A stretch of 59,850 nt of DNA from Flavobacterium sasangense DSM 21067 (GCF_000686885.1 NZ_KK366034.1:17320-77169), one strand, 5' to 3'; shown: positions 1 through 9,050, counted from the stretch's first letter. Numbers and translations: made by a program. Notes: generated from the sequence alone by a model not told the origin.

Positions 1-9
1 ATGAAAACG

Positions 10-87
10 GTGGCTTCGAGAACCTCAGCCCCCATATATCACATTTTCTACAGAACTACTAAATACCGTTGCCTGAGGCACTCGAAG
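10..87. repeat. Imperfect inverted repeat, family member 1
   Basis: The arm GGCTTCGAGAACCTCAGCC (from about 12) is complementary, with few mismatches, to the arm CCTGAGGCACTCGAAG (from about 71). A second member of the family lies at 6819-6920. It is probably a dispersed REP-like element just downstream of the gene at 116-847. Confidence 0.7.
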
Positions 88-115
88 GCAAAAGGTAAAG
101 GCAAAAGGTACCCCC

Positions 116-847
116 CTAATCCAAATAATACCAAGGAATCCCCAACAACCCCTCCTTATACTCCACTTCCACCTTATCATTAATCTGATACTGCTCATAT
201 TCTTCGGAAGAAACCGTGATACTCTCTGCGTCATAGTGGTGTCCCCAAGGCTTTACTTTAACATAGTACGTTCTTCTACCTTTACTACTTCTACTAATAC
301 GCTTATCAATCACCTCCGTTTTATATTCTTTAGGCTCCGAATAATCAAACGTACAATTCACAGCCACAACAGCACTATAACTATAAATAAAAAAACTAAA
401 AACTATCGAACCATAAATCCACCACTTGTCTTTATTCGAATCCGAAATTTGCCGATGCGTCACCAACAAAAACAAACAAATCCCCACAAAAGCAATCGTA
501 CCTGCGGTAATAACCGCTACATAAGAATCCGTTTCATAATCTAGCAAAGTACGAACTACAATAGCCCAAGCAGGTAAATCAATAAAATCCGCTACATCAT
601 ACTCATCTTTCGCATCGCGATCAATTTCTACTAACGAAGCAATACTGGGCTTGTTTAACCCATTCAAAAACATGCCCACAAAAGGAAGCAACAACAACGC
701 TATCAACAAATAGTCATAAGGTCTAGGATAAAAAACAAACCACAAACAGAGACCAATAGAAATATATTCCAACCAATCGAGTTGGTGCAACTTATATACT
801 TTAATGGGTTGATTTTTAGCTTTTTTATTCGTTTTGATAACTTTCAT
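116..847 (-). CDS. Hypothetical integral membrane protein
   Basis: The product has 243 residues. Four hydrophobic segments are visible: two in tandem near residues 27-63, one near 111-128 and one near 145-163. A polar C-terminal domain of about 70 residues follows, rich in charged residues and beta-prone. The N-terminus is very basic (KVIKTNKKAKNQ), so it is probably cytosolic. I do not recognise a family; the C-terminal part resembles DUF3592-like domains, which also carry a short beta domain next to membrane helices, but this is a weak impression. The gene stands alone, flanked by an inverted repeat downstream. The ATG at 847 is the only reasonable start. Confidence 0.6.
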   Translation of the reverse strand: MKVIKTNKKAKNQPIKVYKLHQLDWLEYISIGLCLWFVFYPRPYDYLLIALLLLPFVGMFLNGLNKPSIASLVEIDRDAKDEYDVADFIDLPAWAIVVRTLLDYETDSYVAVITAGTIAFVGICLFLLVTHRQISDSNKDKWWIYGSIVFSFFIYSYSAVVAVNCTFDYSEPKEYKTEVIDKRISRSSKGRRTYYVKVKPWGHHYDAESITVSSEEYEQYQINDKVEVEYKEGLLGIPWYYLD

Positions 848-894
848 AGGAAGTGGTAAGTTTTATTTCTTTTTAAAACAATCTAAAGAACCCA

Positions 895-990
895 TTGAGA
901 GAGTCTCAGAAAAACGTCATTTCGAGTGTTTTTTGTAGAGTAAAGCGAAACAAAAAATGTATCGTGATTAATGCTTTATTCTCGATAGAT
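895..990. repeat. Degenerate REP-like sequence
   Basis: The stretch contains GTCATTTCGAGTG and, further on, AGTAAAGCGAA and CTCGATAG, which resemble decayed copies of the TCGCTTCGCTCGAAATGAC repeat that is tandemly arrayed at 23.6-23.9 kb. It lies between two convergent or independent minus-strand genes and carries no gene that I can support. Confidence 0.4.
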
Positions 991-1016
991 TTTTTAATTT
1001 ATAATCTAAAAAGTAA

Positions 1017-1436
1017 TTACTTAACTCGAGTAAAGACTACTGTTTCATTTTTATCAAATGTTTTAGGTCTTACATTATTAAATCCAAATTGCAATTTGAA
1101 ACTATCATTATTGATTTTTTGAGCAATTCCTAATAAAGATTGGGTTTGTTTTTCTCCAACAATTGTAACAACAATATCAATATGCATCAGTTTCCCCATA
1201 TCCTGAAACTTGTAAGTCATAGTAGCTTTTTTTCCGTTCTCAACAAAGTTTTTACCACCAATCTTCTTACCATTTTCCTCTAAAAAAGCATAGCCATCCT
1301 CTTGAAAAATCAGGTAACCAACCGATTTTTTATCACTCCCTTTCCATCGTCCTACGATATTAAATGCCACTCCATCAGGTGTTGTAAATGAGGCTAAACT
1401 TAAAGTAACTAATACTAATAAAATAATTTTTTTCAT
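1017..1436 (-). CDS. Secreted lipocalin-like protein
   Basis: The product is 139 residues from the ATG at 1436, which begins MKKIILLVLVTLSLASF, a clear signal peptide. An upstream in-frame start would place nine residues ahead of it and spoil the signal, so the internal Met is preferred. After the signal, GRWKGSDKK followed by short beta strands (GYLIFQEDGYAFLEE, ATMTYKFQ, VVFTRVK) is typical of small Bacteroidota lipocalin-like proteins that start with a G-x-W motif. The ligand is unknown. It is a single gene. Confidence 0.55.
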   Translation of the reverse strand: MKKIILLVLVTLSLASFTTPDGVAFNIVGRWKGSDKKSVGYLIFQEDGYAFLEENGKKIGGKNFVENGKKATMTYKFQDMGKLMHIDIVVTIVGEKQTQSLLGIAQKINNDSFKLQFGFNNVRPKTFDKNETVVFTRVK

Positions 1437-1534
1437 GATTAAAATGTAAGAATTGAATTTCAAATATAACAGAAAAAAACATAAAATACTATCTGTTAAA
1501 CCAATTCATAAAAACAATTTTCAAGAGATTAAAA

Positions 1535-2128
1535 CTAAATACAAAACCATTTAAAAACTAAGCTAATAGTCACCTTAGAAGCAATTAAATCGGCAATTTC
1601 TTTTTTCGTTATACCATAAACTCCCAAAATGTCCTTTGCTAGATTCAAATTACGTTTCAATCTTTTTTTGGCATGATGAACAGCAAACTCTAAATTATTA
1701 AAACGCAATTCTTCAAGGGTAAAGCCTTTTTGTTCCAATTGCAGCAAATGACAATCAGTGTAATTGATGGGTAATTTGATGCTGCGTAAAATACTATCAT
1801 CTTCAAAAAAAGTAGTTTGAGCCGTTACTTTAGTTACACCCATTTGCAATTGATTATCCGTAACAATACATTCAAAAAAAATACCATCCCACGTTTTCAC
1901 CATATCATAAAAATAATGAAAATCAAAAGTGGCTTTTGCTGTATGTACCGTTTTACAAGGCAGTTCTAATTTGATGCCTGGTATAACCAATGTAAGTAAA
2001 TTATCTGTAATCGTAAGCTCTAAGACCGTATAACTCTTCTTTTTATACATATTAGCAAGCGCCTTCTGCATCTTAGTTAACTCCGTTTTTAATTTAGACT
2101 TACGAATGGTAAAGGAAGCTTTGTGCAT
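1535..2128 (-). CDS. Hypothetical protein, possible clamp-like fold
   Basis: The product has 197 residues with no signal peptide or membrane segment. The N-terminus is basic (IRKSKLKTELTKMQKAL). Alternating beta-strand patterns follow (LELTITDNLLTLVIPG, IFFECIVTDNQLQMG), which loosely recall DNA sliding-clamp or SRPBCC-type domains. The C-terminal third is helical and basic (HHAKKRLKRNLNLAKD). I do not recognise the family, and the clamp idea is only an impression from the strand pattern. The gene is monocistronic and AT-rich like its neighbours. Confidence 0.5.
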   Translation of the reverse strand: MHKASFTIRKSKLKTELTKMQKALANMYKKKSYTVLELTITDNLLTLVIPGIKLELPCKTVHTAKATFDFHYFYDMVKTWDGIFFECIVTDNQLQMGVTKVTAQTTFFEDDSILRSIKLPINYTDCHLLQLEQKGFTLEELRFNNLEFAVHHAKKRLKRNLNLAKDILGVYGITKKEIADLIASKVTISLVFKWFCI

Positions 2129-2354
2129 AGGAAACGTATTTTCAATTATAACTACAAAACTTAAAAAATAGTATTACTATAAAATCGATTTCATGCTATT
2201 TATTTTAGCAATCTTAACTCCTACATTTTGTAATGTCTTATAAAAATCAAAACCTTTTTCTACATATTGTCATGATGAAATTGTTTTAGTTTCTAATTAC
2301 TAAAATTTATCATCAAATAGGTGTATTTATTTTAACACTTGTGTATAGAAGTTT
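2129..2354. other. Intergenic, nothing recognised
   Basis: A very AT-rich spacer of 226 bp between two minus-strand genes. I see no hairpin with a T-tract and no plausible small ORF. Confidence 0.6.
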
Positions 2355-3041
2355 TTAACGACCGAAATACCTTTTTATATTTTCAACATGTGTTTCTTTA
2401 ATTTTATCATTATCTCCATTTAATGAAGCAGAGATTAAAAGATCAACAATTTCTCTTTTATTAGCATATTTTACTTGCTCATTTTGTTCTAAAATTTCCT
2501 TTATTATTTTAATTGCTCTAGAAGATTTTACCAAAAAGGTATTATTTGGAACATAATCAAGATTTCTAAAACTACAGTTACCAAAAAAAACAATTACAGA
2601 ATAGAAAGGAACGTTTTGAAATTGAGGTAATTGTTTTCTTAAATCTTCAATATGCTTTTTATTTTGAAGTATTGGATTGTAAAATCTATATTTCTCTCTA
2701 CCATAGGCTAAAACTTGTGTCCAGTGATTTTGATTTGCATATCCGAAGATCCATCCGTTGTATTTTTTAATTTCTAAAACAATTATACCAACTTTAGTAG
2801 CCACAACTAAATCAATTTGACAATATTGATTACCAGCTTTTTTTATATATAAATCATGAAAAATAGTTTGGTGATGAAATCCAGATTTCAGGAGTTTTAA
2901 CACCATCAGACGTTCTGTACGAGTGCCACGATATGATTTAGTAACCGTCATTAGTAATTTTTTGTCTTGAACTTTACGATATATAACAAGAAAAAGTATC
3001 AAGACAAATAAAATCAATATAAATAAAGCTTTTAAATTCAT
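2355..3041 (-). CDS. Membrane-anchored NERD-domain protein
   Basis: The product has 228 residues. Residues 4-22 form one transmembrane segment, then a NERD (nuclease-related) domain spans about 36-150. Diagnostic parts are RTERLMVLKLL, the catalytic-type stretch YCQIDLVVATKVGIIVLEIKK (D followed by ExK, the PD-(D/E)xK pattern) and GWIFG. NERD domains are predicted nucleases or DNA-processing modules and often sit beside helicases. The gene starts 20 bp downstream of the helicase stop on the same strand, so it is probably co-transcribed with the helicase and Nudix genes. The C-terminal region after residue 190 is poorly defined. The domain call is fairly safe; the function is inferred. Confidence 0.75.
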   Translation of the reverse strand: MNLKALFILILFVLILFLVIYRKVQDKKLLMTVTKSYRGTRTERLMVLKLLKSGFHHQTIFHDLYIKKAGNQYCQIDLVVATKVGIIVLEIKKYNGWIFGYANQNHWTQVLAYGREKYRFYNPILQNKKHIEDLRKQLPQFQNVPFYSVIVFFGNCSFRNLDYVPNNTFLVKSSRAIKIIKEILEQNEQVKYANKREIVDLLISASLNGDNDKIKETHVENIKRYFGR

Positions 3042-3061
3042 TAATAAATGATAAATTGAAA

Positions 3062-6000
3062 TTAACCAACAGACATTTTAGCAGATTCTTTCCATAAATA
3101 ATTAGGCATAGGTTCATTTAATTCCCATTTAATACTCATTGGTTTTGAACCTTCATATTCTTGAAAATTTCCTTCTCCAACAAATACATAACCGTTTGTG
3201 TTTTTGAACTCATTAATTGATTTTTCTCTAACAAATAAAAGTATTTTTTTTCCTAATTTTTGATGGTTGATATAAGTTAATCCTTTACCACTATCATCTC
3301 TAGTTTGATTTTGAGATTGCCAATGAAATAATGTTTCACTGATTGCATAATCATCATAGAGAGTTGTAGGCGAGTAATCCTCTTCTGATTTGATTAAATC
3401 AATAAAAAGTAATTCAGTATTTATTTTTTCTATAAATGATACACCCTCCCTATTAGAAGATTTTTTTGCAAAAGTACTATCACCAAAAGCTACTAATATT
3501 TGATCTCTTGTATAGCGAGCATGTAATTTTAGTGGTTGATTATATGGTAGTTTAATATCAATTTCTTTAAAACTGATTCTATCAATGAGTATTTCTAAAA
3601 TTTCAATAATTTCGTTTACTAATATTTTATTTTTTCCTATTTGTCTAATACTATCTTCTAAAGAATTGAAACCACCTGCACTTTGCCAAACATCATAATG
3701 CAACATTAATAACATAGTTTTTTCATTATCATCAAAATTTTCAATATTTATGTTAAAATTTTGCTTGGCTATTTTTAAAATAAAATTGAAATAACTAGTT
3801 GAATTTGTGGATAACCATTTCTTGCAAATAGCTGAATGTATTTGTTTTTCGTTTAAATCATCAAAGTCATTTATTATTTTAGCTTTTTGAAGTAATCTTG
3901 ACCAAGTTTCCTTTTTAGAATAAATCAATTCTATTGGAATATTATTCAATGAAATAAAATTTTTCAAGGTTAATGATAAAGTAGTCTGATGTTGAAAATT
4001 AGTTATTTTATTAATAAGTTGATTTATGTTTAAAGAAGTAGCTCTTTTTATGTTTTCTAAAATAGTATCTTTTGCCTTCTTTTCTAAAATAATTGAGCAA
4101 CCTAATGGTAAATGAGGAAAATCATCTTCAATTTCTTTATGAACAGATGCAGTTGTTTTGCCAATTAATGCTCTGAATTTACTTTCAAAATCATATTCTG
4201 GTCTAGCATTTCCAACAAAATCTAAAACGGTCAAACAATCTTTACCTTCAGCTAAACGTAAACCACGTCCCAATTGTTGAAGAAATACAGTCAAACTTTC
4301 TGTTGGTCTTAAAAACAAAACCGTATCAATCTCAGGAATATCAACACCTTCATTAAAAATATCTACAACAAATAAATAATTAAACTCTTTATTCTTAAAC
4401 TGATTTCTTATTCTATCTCTTTCATTTGAATTTTTACTAGTCAAATATTCTGCTTTCAATCCTGCTAGATTGAATTTTTCCGTCATATAAACCGCATGTT
4501 CCTGAGTAACACAAAATCCAATTGCTCGAACATCATTTAAATTATTAGTATACTTTTCAAGATTTGATATTATTTGACCAACTCTAGCATCATTCTTGGT
4601 ATATAAACTAGTTAGCTCACTTGCTACATATTTTCCTTTTTCCCATTTAACATTTGATAAATCAATATTATCAGTAATCCCAAAATATTGAAAAGGACTT
4701 AATAATTTTTTATTTAATGCTTCAGGAAGTCTTATTTCTGCTGCAATTCGATTGCAGAAATCCTCTAAAACATTTTCTCCATCCATTCTTTCTGGAGTTG
4801 CAGTTAGGCCTAAAAGAACTTTTGGTTTAAAATAATTAATTATTGGCCTATAGCTTGATGCGGATATATGATGCACTTCATCTACAATTATGAAATCGTA
4901 ATATTCTGGTGAAAGTCTATTTTCATTTAATCTATTATTTAAGGTTTGAACAGACGCAAAAACATATTCATTTGAAGTGGGCTCTATACCATCTACCCAT
5001 AAACTTCCAAAATTATTATCTTTTAAAATTCCCTGAAAGGTAGCTTGAGCCTGTTGTAAAATTTCTTTTCTGTGAGCAATGAATAATAATTTCGAAGATT
5101 TGTTGTTATTTCTAAAATTCTTATAGTCGAAAGCCGATATAACCGTTTTGCCTGTTCCTGTTGCAGCAACTAATAGATTTTTATATCTATTATGAATTGT
5201 TCTCTCTACTTCTAATTTCTCTAGAATTTCACTTTGATAGTGAAATGGTTTTAGGTCAAAGTAGGATGTTATGTAGGTGTTTTCTTTTGAAAATTTTCCT
5301 TGTTTTAATGCTTCAACTAATTTTGTTGAATGAATGTTTTTGTCATATAATTCAAACTCAGAATTTTGCCAATAAGCTTCAAAAGTTTTTTTGAATTTAT
5401 CTATGATATGACCAACTTCACGAGTTGTTATTTTTAAATTCCATTCCAAACCATCTGTTAAAGCAGAACGAGAAAAATTTGACGAGCCAATGTATCCAGT
5501 ATGAAATCCTGTATTTCTTCTGAATAAATAAGCTTTTGCATGTAATCTTTCGTTACCCGTGTTATAAGAGACTTTAACTTTAGAATTCTTCAAAGAAGAT
5601 AAAAATTCTACAGCTTTTGCATCTGTAGCACCAATATATGTAGTTGTGATTACTCGTAATTTACCACCTCTTTCTGTAAATTCTTTTAATTCTCTTTCAA
5701 GTATTCTAATTCCTTTCCATTTGATAAATGAAACTAATAAATCAATTTCATCCGATGATAAAATTTCCTTTCGTAATTCACTTTCCAAAGTTGTACCTGA
5801 ATTCCCTCCAGTGAAAAGTTCACTGTGAATCAATCTTGTATAAGGAGTAATTTCTTTTAAATGTAAATCTAAATCGGTGAAATGATTATCAACTTTTGTA
5901 AAAACTGCTTTTAAAATCTTTCCTTCAGTTTCAATTAAATCATCTTCAAACTCCTCTCTTTTTAATTCCTCTTTTAGAAATAGTATGATTTTATTTGCAA

Positions 6001-6208
6001 CATTAATTTGATTTTCTATAACATTTTCTCCTTTAATAAGAGATAAAGCATGCTTTATTGTTTTTCCAACATGGTCAGATAATATTTGTGCAGCTTCAGC
6101 TTTATCAATTTTATGCATATCATCTACATGAAAATATTCTCTATCTAATTCGTTGAGTTTTATTCTTATTAGTTTTGTAACTAATTCTTCGTATAATCCT
6201 TGATTCAT
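3062..6208 (-). CDS. PLD-domain DEAH helicase (DUF3427 type)
   Basis: The product is a 1048-residue superfamily 2 helicase. A PLD-like nuclease domain spans about 140-250 (HAKAYLF at 223-229, GSSNFS at 241-246). The helicase core has Walker A AATGTGKT at 348-355, DEVHH at 443-447, TATPER at 469-474 and motif VI (QQLGRGLR) near 660. The long C-terminal part, with HARYTRDQILVAFGD and a LLFVREK segment, matches the DUF3427 region of this family. The PLD motif lacks the usual aspartate after HxK, as I recall is common in this family. The start codon overlaps the stop of the upstream Nudix gene by 4 bp (ATGA), and a NERD gene follows 20 bp later. Relatives are annotated as restriction-type helicases or found in defence contexts; the role here is inferred. 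Confidence 0.88.
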   Translation of the reverse strand: MNQGLYEELVTKLIRIKLNELDREYFHVDDMHKIDKAEAAQILSDHVGKTIKHALSLIKGENVIENQINVANKIILFLKEELKREEFEDDLIETEGKILKAVFTKVDNHFTDLDLHLKEITPYTRLIHSELFTGGNSGTTLESELRKEILSSDEIDLLVSFIKWKGIRILERELKEFTERGGKLRVITTTYIGATDAKAVEFLSSLKNSKVKVSYNTGNERLHAKAYLFRRNTGFHTGYIGSSNFSRSALTDGLEWNLKITTREVGHIIDKFKKTFEAYWQNSEFELYDKNIHSTKLVEALKQGKFSKENTYITSYFDLKPFHYQSEILEKLEVERTIHNRYKNLLVAATGTGKTVISAFDYKNFRNNNKSSKLLFIAHRKEILQQAQATFQGILKDNNFGSLWVDGIEPTSNEYVFASVQTLNNRLNENRLSPEYYDFIIVDEVHHISASSYRPIINYFKPKVLLGLTATPERMDGENVLEDFCNRIAAEIRLPEALNKKLLSPFQYFGITDNIDLSNVKWEKGKYVASELTSLYTKNDARVGQIISNLEKYTNNLNDVRAIGFCVTQEHAVYMTEKFNLAGLKAEYLTSKNSNERDRIRNQFKNKEFNYLFVVDIFNEGVDIPEIDTVLFLRPTESLTVFLQQLGRGLRLAEGKDCLTVLDFVGNARPEYDFESKFRALIGKTTASVHKEIEDDFPHLPLGCSIILEKKAKDTILENIKRATSLNINQLINKITNFQHQTTLSLTLKNFISLNNIPIELIYSKKETWSRLLQKAKIINDFDDLNEKQIHSAICKKWLSTNSTSYFNFILKIAKQNFNINIENFDDNEKTMLLMLHYDVWQSAGGFNSLEDSIRQIGKNKILVNEIIEILEILIDRISFKEIDIKLPYNQPLKLHARYTRDQILVAFGDSTFAKKSSNREGVSFIEKINTELLFIDLIKSEEDYSPTTLYDDYAISETLFHWQSQNQTRDDSGKGLTYINHQKLGKKILLFVREKSINEFKNTNGYVFVGEGNFQEYEGSKPMSIKWELNEPMPNYLWKESAKMSVG

Positions 6209-6591
6209 ATTTCAAGTTTTAGTAATTCGCTTACGATAGGTAGATCTGCTTCTGCCCAATCTAATTTTTTTAACTCAGATCTATCAATTAATTTGTAACC
6301 TTTATGTTCGGATAAAATTATTTCACCCGAAACGTAATTTGCAAGAAATGGAATCAAATTGATTTTAAAAGTTCCGTAATCATATACGCTATTTGATAAT
6401 CGTTCTACAATGTCAATATCAATATTTATTTCTTCTTTTATTTCTCTCTTAATGCATTCAATTTCGCTTTCATCTTTTTCTAATTTTCCACCAGGGAATT
6501 CCCATTTTAATGGTAACTTCATTTTTTCACTTCTTTGAGTGACTAAGATTTTATTGTCAAAATATATGATAGCACATGTAACATTTATCAT
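6205..6591 (-). CDS. Nudix (MutT-like) pyrophosphohydrolase
   Basis: The product has 128 residues, normal for a small MutT-like (deoxy)nucleoside triphosphate pyrophosphohydrolase. The Nudix box runs from Gly35 to Ile57: G35-x5-E41-x7-R49-E50-I51-K52-E53-E54, with Asn56 where the consensus has glycine. WEFPGGK just before it is typical of the CTP/8-oxo-dGTP-type group. It is the first gene of a three-gene operon (Nudix, helicase, NERD), and its stop overlaps the helicase ATG by 4 bp. Its job could be nucleotide clean-up or modified-nucleotide sensing for the helicase; this is inference. Confidence 0.88.
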   Translation of the reverse strand: MINVTCAIIYFDNKILVTQRSEKMKLPLKWEFPGGKLEKDESEIECIKREIKEEINIDIDIVERLSNSVYDYGTFKINLIPFLANYVSGEIILSEHKGYKLIDRSELKKLDWAEADLPIVSELLKLEI

Positions 6592-6818
6592 TTTAGTAGT
6601 CTAGTTTGGATTTTTTAGAAATTCAATTCCCAAACATACCAAAAAAAAAGGCCCCAAACAACCCGTAAAACTACCTGTTTTTCAAACCAGGTAAAAATAC
6701 AGGGGTACCTTCGGAAGCTAAAGTAAACAAAGGGTTTGAGATAAAAATGTGGAAATCCGTACGAGAAGTGTTAAAAAATACAAATGCATAAAACTTATAA
6801 CTTGAACCTTAATAAAAA

Positions 6819-6920
6819 GTGGCTTCGAGAACCTCAGCCACCAATGAAATTTCTCAATAAACCGTTACCTGAGGCTCTCGAAAATAATGGTCTACAAAAC
6901 CGTTGCCTGAGGCTCTCGAA
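6819..6920. repeat. Imperfect inverted repeat, family member 2
   Basis: GGCTTCGAGAACCTCAGCC (from 6821) faces two tandem copies of CCTGAGGCTCTCGAA (at about 6868 and 6906). This is the same family as at 10-87, here with one arm duplicated. It lies between the Nudix operon promoter side and the terminator of the DUF6266 gene. The rest of the gap 6592-7006 holds no gene that I can support. Confidence 0.75.
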
Positions 6921-6940
6921 GACAATGGTAACAAAAACAA

Positions 6941-6970
6941 AAACGCCCCACCATTTCTGGTAGAGCGTTT
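6941..6970 (-). terminator. Rho-independent terminator of the DUF6266 gene
   Basis: On the minus strand the stem AAACGC-CTACCA / TGGTGG-GCGTTT, with an internal bulge and a GAAA loop, is followed by a T-rich tract. It lies 37 bp past the stop of the gene at 7007-7648. Confidence 0.75.
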
Positions 6971-7006
6971 ATTAATCGCTTGTGCGAACACTAATCAAAA
7001 CTAAGA

Positions 7007-7648
7007 TTAACCCACGGTTACGGCACCTAAATACAAACTGGTGGCAAACAACTTGTCGTCAGAAGAAACAAAAGTGGCCCACACCAGTACTTCAAGTCCA
7101 CTTAAGAAGTTAGGCAATGCCAATGTTGCATTTCCGCTACTTCTACCTCCAGCATTCAAACTGTACACCATCGCCTTTGAAGTCGGTTCATACACTACCA
7201 CCACTAATTTATCAGTAGCTAATGCCTCCCCTTGTCCGCTGTTGTCAGTCCAACTAAAATCTAAGTTTTGTCCTGTACCAGCCGCAACTGCTCCGTTGTT
7301 AATCCCTAGCAAGTCGCCTTTACTAATTAAGATTTTCGTGTAATCCCATTCATAGTTCGGGTCATTAAACACAATCGCCTCTTTCATTAAATACGACATC
7401 GCTTGATTGCGTCGCGTTTTCAAACCAGAATCACTACCAAAATAGCGCTTAATCACAGGTTGAACCCCACCTAGAAATTCGGTAGTCATGGTAAACTTAC
7501 TTCTCTGTTGTTGCTGAAAAGTCGTTGCCAAACGATTACTCTTTTTAGGTAAACTACGCATTACCTCTTTACCTCGCCATGTAGCGCCCACCACCGGACC
7601 TACTTTTCCTGAAAATGCACCTAAAATGCCCTTGTTGTACGTTCCCAT
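7007..7648 (-). CDS. DUF6266 family protein
   Basis: The product has 213 residues. The N-terminal signature KGILGAFSGKVGPVVG followed by a Trp/Arg patch (TWRGKEVMRSLPKK) is what I know from the DUF6266 family in Bacteroidota. The middle is polar and basic, and the C-terminal part is beta-rich (DKLVVVVYEP, LEVLVWATFVSSD). There is no signal peptide. The function is unknown. The protein shares its opening pattern (KGI-x4-G-x-(I/V)-G-x-(I/V)) with the product at 10066-10824, so the two may be distant relatives flanking the small regulatory genes between them. It has its own terminator downstream. Confidence 0.7.
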   Translation of the reverse strand: MGTYNKGILGAFSGKVGPVVGATWRGKEVMRSLPKKSNRLATTFQQQQRSKFTMTTEFLGGVQPVIKRYFGSDSGLKTRRNQAMSYLMKEAIVFNDPNYEWDYTKILISKGDLLGINNGAVAAGTGQNLDFSWTDNSGQGEALATDKLVVVVYEPTSKAMVYSLNAGGRSSGNATLALPNFLSGLEVLVWATFVSSDDKLFATSLYLGAVTVG

Positions 7649-8266
7649 ACTTTTTAAAAAAATTATAAATTAAAAATTAACCTTTTGTTTTTGATGCGCG
7701 CTATCAAAGAACGAGTACAAAGATAAATGCATCATTTAAACAAAACAATACAACTTATTGAAATACAGTGTTTTACTATTTTTTAATAGGGTTTAAAATA
7801 TAATGATAGACTATGTCATATGTTGAAGTGATTTACCCCATTTTGATAGCTTTTGACATGTTTTGACCTATTATGATAGTTAATGACAGGTTTGGTCTAA
7901 ATTTATGGGGGTTTTGTTCGTATTTTGTTCGAACGAGCTTCGAACGAGCTCCGTAAAAACAGCAGTTCATACGAACAAATTAGAAATAAGATAAGAAGGA
8001 AAATGGAAAACAAGAGCGATACTCTACCTTAAAACGATATGTTTTCATTAGGAACGAGATAACTCAACCGTCACTTCGAGTGATTTTTAAAAGGAAAAAT
8101 GCTAATTTTTGCTTTTGAAAATTGTATCGAGAACTGTAGAAACTAGATCGCTCAACTATCGAACTGGAGTAAAAGAAAAGATGTAAAATATTTTACACGA
8201 ATAAATTGTAGAAAGTATTTCTAAATGCTATTAGAAATGAAACTGGAGAATAAAATTAAGAAAAAC
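7649..8266. other. Non-coding stretch with short degenerate repeats
   Basis: No gene is supported here. Two 30-bp units (7841-7870 and 7871-7900, about 21 of 30 positions alike) share TNATGATAG and TGACA, with a weaker related unit at 7801-7830. A REP-like remnant (GTCACTTCGAGTG, then TATCGAGAACT) lies at about 8070-8145. The repeats are upstream of the DUF6266 gene and could be regulator sites; this is uncertain. Confidence 0.4.
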
Positions 8267-8530
8267 TTAAAGCAAGTGCTTGTTTTCCATTTTCTCCATA
8301 AGGGATTTCGTAAAGAAAGCTTTTGGATACAGAAAACGTCCTCCCAATTTAGTGAAGGGAATTTTCTTCTCTTTACGATAACGAATTAAAGTAGATTCGC
8401 TGATATTGTACAACAGTTTGATATCGGCACTATCATACCAGATATCATTTTTTGCTTGTTGTTGTAAATCTAAAATTACTTTAGCTAGCTCTTCTAATTT
8501 GGTTTCTAAAATTTCAACTTCTGTTTTCAA
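8267..8530 (-). CDS. Small helix-turn-helix DNA-binding protein
   Basis: The product has 87 residues. A coiled-coil-like N-terminus (residues 3-27) is followed by an excisionase-type (HTH_17, MerR-like) domain: WYDSADIKLLYNISESTLIR, then KEKKIPFTKLGGRFLYPKAFF, which includes the usual G-x-R/K-x-L/Y wing. Such proteins are common in Bacteroidota mobile elements next to integrases or rteC. The reading frame has no ATG at its beginning: the only plausible start is TTG at 8530, since a stop lies two codons upstream. The partner element is not visible here. Confidence 0.7.
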   Translation of the reverse strand: MKTEVEILETKLEELAKVILDLQQQAKNDIWYDSADIKLLYNISESTLIRYRKEKKIPFTKLGGRFLYPKAFFTKSLMEKMENKHLL

Positions 8531-8778
8531 AGGCTTATACCATTTTAATAATTATACTTTCTTATTGTGTTAAGAATCAGGCTTTGTTCTTTTACAAATT
8601 TCAGAAAAATAGTTATCTAAACAAAGATAACTCTGGAAATTGTAGAAATAAGTTTTCAACAAGTAGCGGCTTTATTTTCTTTTGCAAAAAACTATTTTTT
8701 TAATAAATTGAAAAGTGAATGTAAATACAAGTAAAACAGAATATTACAACTATAATAAAAATTCTATTTTAATAAAGC

Positions 8779-8806
8779 GTATAATCAAACGTATATTAAA
8801 CGTATA
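8779..8806. repeat. Three CGTATA iterons with 11-bp spacing
   Basis: CGTATA occurs at 8779, 8790 and 8801, exactly one helical turn apart, with AA before the second and third copies. This is the arrangement expected for cooperative protein binding. The site lies about 250 bp upstream of the TTG of the HTH gene at 8530. The rest of 8531-9022 is AT-rich without recognisable genes. Confidence 0.45.
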
Positions 8807-9022
8807 GTACTGATATAGTGAGTATTAATTAAAATTGTTAATAAGTTCGCTGGGAATTGAAAGTTTTTAAATCAGGAAAAATGAAAGAAAACTAAATCTT
8901 AAGCAAAAAACACTGCAAACCAAGTATTTCATCAATTGTTAATTATGAAAAGTGAAACGTATCCGTGAAGCTCAGTGAAAAAACTATGTACCTATGTGTT
9001 TTAAAGAAAAAGCCATAAAAAA

Positions 9023-9050
9023 AACCGATTCATTTCTGAACCGGTTTTAC
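9023..9050 (-). terminator. Rho-independent terminator
   Basis: On the minus strand AAAACCGGTTCA, GAAA loop, TGAATCGGTTTT is followed by TTTTATGG. It could end the transcript of the two genes at 9257-9778, or a small RNA encoded between 9050 and 9256, where GTGCAC is repeated and G/C-rich stretches stand out from the AT-rich surroundings. Confidence 0.7.

Noticed and set aside
895..1122. 75-codon plus-strand ORF
   Set aside because: It covers REP-like sequence and overlaps the 3' end of the lipocalin-like gene antisense.
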